From Acidimicrobiales bacterium (lineage in GTDB: Bacteria > Actinomycetota > Acidimicrobiia > Acidimicrobiales > Poriferisodalaceae), in assembly GCA_030749275.1 (NCBI GenBank), contig JASMKJ010000184.1, forward strand, positions 1 through 5,238: a stretch of DNA of 5,238 nucleotides, given 5' to 3'. Shown here in pieces: positions 1 to 5,238 of this stretch. Numbering within the stretch: the stretch's first letter is position 1; each line of letters starts with the position of its first letter. A program made the translations under genes and the position numbers. Under the pieces are notes generated by a model, which saw nothing but the letters and a program-made list of their open reading frames with translations, was not told the DNA's origin and searched no databases.

Positions 1-345
1 TTCTCTTTTGGGCTTGATCTGTTCCAAGGGTCGCTTGGGGGGCAAGGCGTCACCGACATCATCGGCGGCCACTTGGTCCCAGGCGGCTATTACCTGTTGT
101 CCGCGACCGGAACCATTCACACCTTCGGTGACATCACCACCACCCCCGACATCACCGCTCTCACCACCAAAATCTTTGACACCCAAACATTGAACGGTCA
201 GTTGATCGATGTCACCCCAGCCGGAACGGGTTTACGCGCGTTAGGTGCAGACGGCGGACTATTTGATCTCTTAGGCTCCACCCACAACACCACACTGCGA
301 GCCCACACCAACCCCAACACCACCGCAATCGACACCACCGGATAA
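1..345 (+). CDS. C-terminal end of a repeat-containing, probably secreted protein of unknown function (5' end outside window)
   Basis: The frame is open from base 1 and ends at TAA 343-345, giving 114 residues of a longer protein. I do not recognise a named gene. The visible part holds degenerate tandem repeats. FSFG at residues 1-4 is followed by [22 protein letters not shown] at 29-44 is followed 48 residues later by [16 protein letters not shown] at 77-92. This follows the pattern Gly-aromatic-x-Leu-x-x-x-Gly-x-(I/L)-x-x-(F/L)-Gly. It resembles the 'GYWLVASDGG.F.FGDA' repeats frequent in extracellular proteins of Acidimicrobiia and other Actinomycetota; a beta-propeller-like fold is my inference. 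The last 20 or so residues are rich in Thr, Asn and His and lack the motif, so they look like a free tail. An ATG at 73 lies inside the repeat and is not a credible start, because the repeat similarity continues upstream to the window edge. No transmembrane anchor or sorting motif is visible at the C-terminus. A role in nitrogen metabolism is not supported. Confidence 0.72.
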   Translation, partial: FSFGLDLFQGSLGGQGVTDIIGGHLVPGGYYLLSATGTIHTFGDITTTPDITALTTKIFDTQTLNGQLIDVTPAGTGLRALGADGGLFDLLGSTHNTTLRAHTNPNTTAIDTTG

Positions 346-508
346 CCCTCATTATTTGGGGCGTGCGTCACTTGGCTGTGCTGATTGGTGGTTGCGGGTT
401 TGGAGAGGCATCTGGGGTAGGTACCCTCTGATAGCGTTCTACCTGGGCCAACGACGTCCCTGTATCGAGAACATCGAACCAAACGTTCCCCTATATCGGA
501 CGTCACCC
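346..508. other. Intergenic region and presumed leader of gltBD
   Basis: These 163 bases separate the repeat protein from gltB. The gltB frame is open back to a TTG at 356, but the implied peptide is rich in Trp, Arg and Cys and does not resemble the start of any GltB, so I read the stretch as non-coding. No strong rho-independent terminator follows the upstream stop: the only candidate, CCC at 346-348 facing GGGG at 358-361, has a three-pair stem and no T run. No clear -35/-10 pair is visible. The best -10-like match is TATATC at 492-497 (four of six consensus bases), with no good -35 box 17 bases upstream. A short inverted repeat, GGGTA 415-419 and TACCC 422-426, has a two-base centre, so it could only act as a DNA site and not as an RNA hairpin. 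Transcription of gltB from further upstream cannot be excluded. Confidence 0.6.
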
Positions 509-3500
509 ATGCACGAAACAACACAGAGCGAACTCGGTTTGCCCGCGACCCAAGGTCTGTACGACCCTCGGTTCGAGCATGATGCGTGCGGTGTTGCCTT
601 TGTTGTTGATATGCATGGCCGCAGTTCCCATGACATGGTGCAACGCGGTTTGACGTGTTTGTATCAACTCGACCATCGTGGCGCGACCGGCGCGGAAGCA
701 AACGTTGGTGACGGGGCAGGAATGCTGATTCAGCTGCCTGACTCATTTTTTCGAAAGGTCACAGATTTCGATCTACCCGAGGCTGGTAGCTATGCAGCTG
801 GTATGGCGTTCCTCCCATCTGAGGACCCCGATGGTGCGGCTCAAGCCATTGAAGCGCTCGCCGAACAGGAAGGCCTTCGAGTTCTTGGTTGGCGAGAGGT
901 GCCAACTGTTAGCTCTTCGTTGGGAAGTTTCGCTACCGATGCGATGCCGGTCTTTCGGACCGTGTTCATCGCAGGCGCAGATAGCTCCCCCATAAGAGAT
1001 CTCGATCTTGAACGGGCTGTGTTCATTCTCCGCAAAAGAATCGAACATGAGATCCAACCAGCCGTTTATTTCCCGTCGTTGTCGTGCCGCACCTTTGTGT
1101 ACAAAGGGATGCTTACCTGCGACCAGTTACCCGAATTCTTTCCCGACTTGACTGACCAACGACTGGAAAGCGCCCTCGCGTTAGTCCATTCACGGTTCAG
1201 TACCAACACGTTTCCCTCCTGGCCCCTCGCCCACCCATATCGCCTCATTGCTCACAACGGGGAAATCAACACTGTGATGGGGAACCGAAACTGGATGCAC
1301 GCCCGCGAAGGGAAACTGTCAACCGAACTATTCGGCGACGCCCTCCAGCGGGCGTTACCGGTGATGACACAAGGGGCATCTGACACCGCCAGCTTCGACG
1401 AGGCGCTGGAGCTTCTGTACCTTGGCGGACGCACCCTGCCCCACGCGGTGTTGATGATGATTCCCGAAGCTTGGGAGAACCATGAACGTCTCCCCCAATG
1501 GAAACGCGACTTCTACGAATACCACGCCTCGCTGATAGAACCCTGGGACGGACCCGCTTCCATCGCATTCACCGACGGAACTGTCATAGGAGCAGTCCTG
1601 GACCGCAACGGCCTACGCCCGTCACGATATTGGGTGACTGACGACGGACTGGTCGTGGTCGCTTCCGAGGTGGGTGTACTCGATCTCGATCAGAGCACCG
1701 TTGTACAAAAAGGGCGACTGCAACCGGGAAGGATGTTCTTGGTCGACACGGACCAAGGACGCATCATTGGTGACGAAGAAATCAAAAGCACGCTCGCTGA
1801 GGCAGCTCCCTACGGGGACTGGCTGCAAGAAGGGTTGTTGCATCTCGACGATTTACCTGACCGTTTCTTGTTAACACCTCAGCATTCATCTGTGGTGAAA
1901 CGACAGCGCACCTTTGGTTACACCGAAGAGGAACTCAAAATCTTGCTCTCACCCATGGCGCGCACTGGAGCGGAGCCGATCGGCTCAATGGGTACCGACA
2001 CCCCGATAGCGGTGCTGTCTCAACGGCCCAGATTGATCTTTGACTATTTTGCTCAACTTTTCGCTCAGGTCACCAACCCACCATTGGACGCCATCCGAGA
2101 AGAGTTGGTCACCTCCACATCTTCGGTGATAGGCCCAGAGGGGAATTTGCTGCAACCCGGTCCGGGATCTTGCCGGCAGATCGTTCTCCCCCACCCAGTG
2201 ATCTCCAACGAAGATCTCGCCAAGGTCCTGTATCTAAACGAAAACGACGACCATCCCGAATTCAAGTCGTTCGCGATTGACGGCCTGTATCCCGTTGCCG
2301 AAGGCGGCGCGGGAATGCAAAAAGCAATCGAGGACATTCAAACAAGAATCTCTGACGCGATCACTGACGGCACCAAAGTGATTGTGCTGTCCGACCGGTA
2401 CAGCAACGCAGAGAACGCTCCGATTCCATCTCTCTTACTCACGGGCGCCGTCCATCATCATTTGGTGCGTAACCGCACCCGAACTGAAGTGGGACTCGTT
2501 GTCGAATGTGGTGACGCTCGAGAAGTGCATCACATGGCACTGCTGCTCGGTTATGGCGCTGGGGCCATCAATCCGTATCTCGCTATCGAATCAATCGAAG
2601 ATCTGATTGAGGAAGGAGCAATCACTGAAATCGATAGCAAAACAGCAGTTCGGAACTACATCAAAGCTTGTTCCAAGGGTGTCCTCAAAATCATGTCGAA
2701 GATGGGGATTTCCACCGTTGCCAGTTACACAGGCGCTCAGGTATTTGAATGCGTGGGCCTGTCTCACCAAGTCATCAATAACTATTTCACAGGCACAAGT
2801 TCGAAACTGGGGGGCGTCGATCTTGATGTGATTGCCGAAGAGGTGGCGCTTCGGCACCGCTTCGCATATCTAGACAACCCCGAAGAAGTAGCTCATCGGG
2901 ATCTGTGGGCGGGCGGCGAGTACCAGTGGCGGCGAGAGGGCGAATTTCACTTATTTAACCCAGAGACGGTCTACAAGCTGCAGCATTCCACTCGCACAGG
3001 TCGGTACGAACTTTTCAAGGAATACACCCAACTCGTGGACACCCAGTCAGAGGAACTGGCCACACTTAGAGGGTTATTCACCCTGACCTCAAACGAACGA
3101 GGACCGATCCCCATAGACGAAGTGGAGCCGGTGAGTGAAATCGTCAAGAGATTCTCGACTGGCGCGATGAGCTACGGGTCCATCTCAGCTGAAGCACACG
3201 AGACGCTCGCCATCGCCATGAACCGGTTAGGGGCGAAATCCAACACCGGCGAAGGCGGAGAAGACCCCGAACGTTTCGTACCAGACACCAACGGTGATTC
3301 CCGACGCTCAGCAATCAAACAAGTGGCGTCCGGCCGGTTCGGGGTGACCTCAGAATATTTGGTCAACTCCGACGACATTCAGATCAAAATGGCTCAAGGA
3401 GCAAAACCTGGTGAAGGCGGCCAACTCCCGGGCCCCAAAGTGTGGCCGTGGATAGCGAAGACCCGTCATTCCACGCCGGGGGTTGGTCTGATTTCTCCCC

Positions 3501-5077
3501 CACCCCACCACGACATCTACTCAATTGAGGACTTAAAACAACTCATTCATGATCTGAAGAACTCAAACCCCGACGCCCGGATTCACGTCAAGCTGGTCGC
3601 TGAGGTAGGAGTCGGGACGGTGGCCGCGGGTGTCTCCAAAGCCAAAGCCGACGTGGTTCTCATCTCAGGTCATGACGGCGGCACGGGCGCTTCACCACTC
3701 ACGTCACTGAAACATGCGGGCGGACCCTGGGAATTGGGTTTAGCCGAAACTCAACAAACGTTGTTGATAAACGGACTCCGCGACCGAATAGTGGTGCAAA
3801 CCGACGGACAATTAAAGACCGGTCGAGACGTCATCGTCGCAGCCCTGCTCGGCGCTGAAGAGTTCGGGTTTGCCACTGCACCGTTGGTGGTATCTGGATG
3901 CGTAATGATGCGCGTCTGTCACCTCGATACCTGTCCGGTCGGTGTAGCGACCCAAAACAAGGAACTCAGAGCCAGGTACACCGGCAAAGCAGAGTTCGTT
4001 GTCAACTTCTTCGAATATGTGGCCCAAGAAGTAAGGGAATACTTGGCTGAGCTCGGTTTCCGTTCAATCGAAGAAGCAATAGGCAGAGTTGACTGTCTCG
4101 ACGTCGACCGCGCTGTGAATCACTGGAAAGCCGAGGGTCTCGACCTGACCCCGATTCTTCACGTACCAACCTCTCCATGGGAGCAAGATCGCTTCTGCTC
4201 CAAGAGTCAAGAGCATGGCCTGGAGAGAGCATTGGACCAGGAACTCATCCAACAGGCTCAACCAGCACTGAAAGACGGCACCCCGGTCCGAATCGAACTG
4301 CCTGTTTCGAACGTCAATCGCACTGTCGGGACGTTGCTTGGTCATCACCTCACCAAGACCTACGGAGGTGACGGACTACCTCACAACACAATTGACGTCG
4401 AGTTGACGGGTTCAGCAGGTCAAAGTTTCGGTGCCTTCGTCCCACAAGGCATCACCCTGCGTCTGTGCGGAGACGCGAATGACTACTTGGGTAAAGGCTT
4501 ATCCGGCGGTCGAATTACCCTTCAACCACCAAGAAACGCCTCCCCAAATTTCATTGCACAAGAAAACGTCATCGCGGGAAACGTCATCCTGTACGGCGCG
4601 ACCGGAGGTGAGGCCTATATCCGAGGAATAGTGGGTGAACGTTTCTGTGTTCGTAACTCGGGGGCAACAGCGGTTGTCGAAGGTGTCGGCGACCACGGTT
4701 GCGAGTACATGACCGGTGGCACCGTCGTCATTTTGGGCGCTACCGGCAGAAATTTCGGTGCGGGAATGTCAGGCGGGATGGCATTCGTTTTCGATCCCGA
4801 CGACGAGTTCCATCGCAATCTCAACACCGAGATGGTGGACCTAGAAAGTTCGTTGTCCGAAGAAGACGCCGATGCGCTTCGAGACATCATTCGACGTCAC
4901 CTTGATGAAACAAACTCGACCGTCGCTTCCAAAATTCTTGATCGTTGGCATCAACATGTCCGTTCCTTCAAAAAAGTCATGCCAAAGGACTATCGGCGAG
5001 TGCTCGATGCGATCGCTACAGCCGAAGAACATGGTCACAACGTTGAAGAAGCTGTGATGGCAGCGGCGAAGGGGTGA
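509..5077 (+). CDS. gltB: Glutamate synthase (NADPH-type) large subunit, alpha chain
   Basis: This is a complete 1522-residue GltB, the usual length for bacterial alpha subunits. With GltD it makes two glutamates from glutamine plus 2-oxoglutarate in the cytoplasm (GS-GOGAT ammonium assimilation). Visible domains in order are as follows. A short propeptide (1-26) precedes Cys27 in the motif DACGVAF; family knowledge says this Cys becomes the N-terminal nucleophile after cleavage. The class II glutamine amidotransferase domain runs to about residue 440, with HRGATGAE at 57-64, [12 protein letters not shown] at 227-238, AHNGEINT at 248-255 and [10 protein letters not shown] at 289-298. The central domain is at about 480-760. 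The FMN/2-oxoglutarate synthase barrel is at about 860-1200, with GAMSYGSIS at 885-893, [10 protein letters not shown] at 966-975 and [10 protein letters not shown] at 1054-1063. Cys1131, Cys1137 and Cys1142 show the C-x5-C-x4-C spacing of the 3Fe-4S cluster. The glycine-rich GXGXG C-terminal domain is at about 1270-1430. ATG 509 is chosen because it leaves a normal-length propeptide; the TTG at 356 would add 51 unlike residues. No Shine-Dalgarno is obvious before it. No frameshift or missing key residue was seen. gltD follows 6 bp downstream. Confidence 0.97.
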   Translation: MHETTQSELGLPATQGLYDPRFEHDACGVAFVVDMHGRSSHDMVQRGLTCLYQLDHRGATGAEANVGDGAGMLIQLPDSFFRKVTDFDLPEAGSYAAGMAFLPSEDPDGAAQAIEALAEQEGLRVLGWREVPTVSSSLGSFATDAMPVFRTVFIAGADSSPIRDLDLERAVFILRKRIEHEIQPAVYFPSLSCRTFVYKGMLTCDQLPEFFPDLTDQRLESALALVHSRFSTNTFPSWPLAHPYRLIAHNGEINTVMGNRNWMHAREGKLSTELFGDALQRALPVMTQGASDTASFDEALELLYLGGRTLPHAVLMMIPEAWENHERLPQWKRDFYEYHASLIEPWDGPASIAFTDGTVIGAVLDRNGLRPSRYWVTDDGLVVVASEVGVLDLDQSTVVQKGRLQPGRMFLVDTDQGRIIGDEEIKSTLAEAAPYGDWLQEGLLHLDDLPDRFLLTPQHSSVVKRQRTFGYTEEELKILLSPMARTGAEPIGSMGTDTPIAVLSQRPRLIFDYFAQLFAQVTNPPLDAIREELVTSTSSVIGPEGNLLQPGPGSCRQIVLPHPVISNEDLAKVLYLNENDDHPEFKSFAIDGLYPVAEGGAGMQKAIEDIQTRISDAITDGTKVIVLSDRYSNAENAPIPSLLLTGAVHHHLVRNRTRTEVGLVVECGDAREVHHMALLLGYGAGAINPYLAIESIEDLIEEGAITEIDSKTAVRNYIKACSKGVLKIMSKMGISTVASYTGAQVFECVGLSHQVINNYFTGTSSKLGGVDLDVIAEEVALRHRFAYLDNPEEVAHRDLWAGGEYQWRREGEFHLFNPETVYKLQHSTRTGRYELFKEYTQLVDTQSEELATLRGLFTLTSNERGPIPIDEVEPVSEIVKRFSTGAMSYGSISAEAHETLAIAMNRLGAKSNTGEGGEDPERFVPDTNGDSRRSAIKQVASGRFGVTSEYLVNSDDIQIKMAQGAKPGEGGQLPGPKVWPWIAKTRHSTPGVGLISPPPHHDIYSIEDLKQLIHDLKNSNPDARIHVKLVAEVGVGTVAAGVSKAKADVVLISGHDGGTGASPLTSLKHAGGPWELGLAETQQTLLINGLRDRIVVQTDGQLKTGRDVIVAALLGAEEFGFATAPLVVSGCVMMRVCHLDTCPVGVATQNKELRARYTGKAEFVVNFFEYVAQEVREYLAELGFRSIEEAIGRVDCLDVDRAVNHWKAEGLDLTPILHVPTSPWEQDRFCSKSQEHGLERALDQELIQQAQPALKDGTPVRIELPVSNVNRTVGTLLGHHLTKTYGGDGLPHNTIDVELTGSAGQSFGAFVPQGITLRLCGDANDYLGKGLSGGRITLQPPRNASPNFIAQENVIAGNVILYGATGGEAYIRGIVGERFCVRNSGATAVVEGVGDHGCEYMTGGTVVILGATGRNFGAGMSGGMAFVFDPDDEFHRNLNTEMVDLESSLSEEDADALRDIIRRHLDETNSTVASKILDRWHQHVRSFKKVMPKDYRRVLDAIATAEEHGHNVEEAVMAAAKG
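5068..5074 (+). promoter_or_regulatory. Ribosome binding site of gltD, inside the end of gltB
   Basis: GAAGGGG lies in the last codons of gltB, nine bases before ATG 5084, and pairs well with the 16S anti-Shine-Dalgarno if one G-U wobble is allowed. It decides the gltD start. An in-frame GTG at 5078 would sit only three bases from this site, too close for normal initiation, so ATG 5084 is preferred. Its position inside the gltB coding sequence suggests that ribosomes finishing gltB help load onto gltD, which would favour balanced amounts of the two subunits. Confidence 0.7.
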
Positions 5078-5083
5078 GTGGAA

Positions 5084-5238
5084 ATGGCTGACATTCGCGG
5101 ATTCCTGAAACATCCGAGACAAAATCCATCGCGCCGACCGGTACCCGTTCGCCTGCTTGATTGGAACGAGGTGTACGAGGATTTCGATCAAGCGGATCTG
5201 AAAGATCAAGCGAGCAGGTGCATGGACTGCGGAATTCC
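5084..5238 (+). CDS. gltD: Glutamate synthase small subunit, beta chain (N-terminal part only; 3' end outside window)
   Basis: The first 51 complete codons, plus two bases of the next, are present. The start MADIRGFLKH and the segment RPVPVRLLDWNEVYEDF (residues 19-35) are typical of actinobacterial GltD. RCMDCGIP begins at residue 45, so Cys46 and Cys49 are the first two ligands of the N-terminal 4Fe-4S cysteine clusters (C-x2-C-G-I/V-P-x-C). The window ends just before the next expected cysteine. In the family this subunit, about 480 residues long, oxidises NADPH on FAD and passes electrons through its 4Fe-4S clusters to GltB. The FAD and NADPH binding folds lie beyond the window and cannot be checked. 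Only six bases separate it from the gltB stop, so it is almost certainly cotranscribed with gltB. The related N-terminal domain also occurs in other oxidoreductases, but the position directly after gltB makes GltD the clear choice. Confidence 0.95.
   Translation, partial: MADIRGFLKHPRQNPSRRPVPVRLLDWNEVYEDFDQADLKDQASRCMDCGI

Noticed and set aside
415..426. GGGTA/TACCC inverted repeat as a hairpin or terminator.
   Set aside because: The two-base centre is too small for an RNA loop, no T run follows, and a five-base arm is expected by chance in this composition.
356..508. Upstream extension of the gltB frame to a TTG at 356, adding 51 residues.
   Set aside because: The extra residues are rich in Trp, Arg and Cys and unlike any GltB N-terminus. 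Starting at ATG 509 gives a 26-residue propeptide before the catalytic Cys, which fits the family.
198..746. A 182-codon open frame on the minus strand.
   Set aside because: It spans the end of the repeat protein, the gap and the start of gltB in antisense. The product is low-complexity, rich in Arg, His and Ser, with no recognisable motif, so it is a shadow of the coding strand.
5078..5083. GTG at 5078 as an alternative gltD start, in frame with ATG 5084.
   Set aside because: It lies only three bases after the GAAGGGG ribosome site. ATG 5084 has a nine-base spacing and begins with the usual MAD-RGFLK N-terminus.
4841..5209. A 122-codon open frame on the minus strand across the gltB-gltD junction.
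   Set aside because: It lies antisense to two well-supported conserved genes and the product shows no recognisable domain.
1..5238. CRISPR array, tRNA or rRNA gene, insertion sequence, attachment site, or an undescribed defence or mobile system.
   Set aside because: No regularly spaced repeats, cloverleaf, terminal inverted repeats or transposase-like frame was seen on either strand. About 90 percent of the window is explained by gltB and gltD.

Overview
The window reads as ordinary chromosomal DNA from a high-to-mid GC actinomycete-type bacterium. The GltB and GltD sequences resemble actinobacterial glutamate synthase (for example the CGVA motif after the propeptide, and a GltD N-terminus carrying RGFLK and RCMDCGIP). 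The truncated protein at the left edge carries degenerate copies of a glycine/aromatic 'GYWL..SDGG.F.FG' type repeat that is especially common in secreted proteins of Acidimicrobiia and related Actinomycetota. I therefore lean towards an acidimicrobial-type actinomycete, but this is an inference from motif familiarity and not from a database search.

Layout, left to right, all on the + strand. (1) Positions 1-345 hold the 3' end of a repeat-containing protein of unknown function, whose start lies outside the window. (2) Positions 346-508 are a 163-bp gap with no convincing gene, no strong terminator and no classical promoter. It holds a weak -10-like element and an imperfect direct repeat just before gltB. 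(3) Positions 509-5077 hold a complete and apparently intact gltB, the large subunit of NADPH-type glutamate synthase (1522 residues). (4) After a 6-bp gap, positions 5084-5238 hold the first 51 complete codons of gltD, the small subunit, cut off by the window end in the middle of its first cysteine cluster.

How the genes work together: GltB hydrolyses glutamine, channels the ammonia internally and reduces the 2-iminoglutarate formed from 2-oxoglutarate on its FMN. GltD supplies the electrons from NADPH through FAD and iron-sulfur clusters. The adjacency, order and 6-bp spacing indicate one gltBD transcription unit with coupled translation. Nothing links the upstream repeat protein to nitrogen assimilation beyond its position.

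I looked on both strands for a novel system and did not find one. The window is dominated by a textbook housekeeping operon. The points worth a second look are the divergent tail of the repeat protein, the missing Shine-Dalgarno sequence before gltB, and the small repeat in the gltB leader region.
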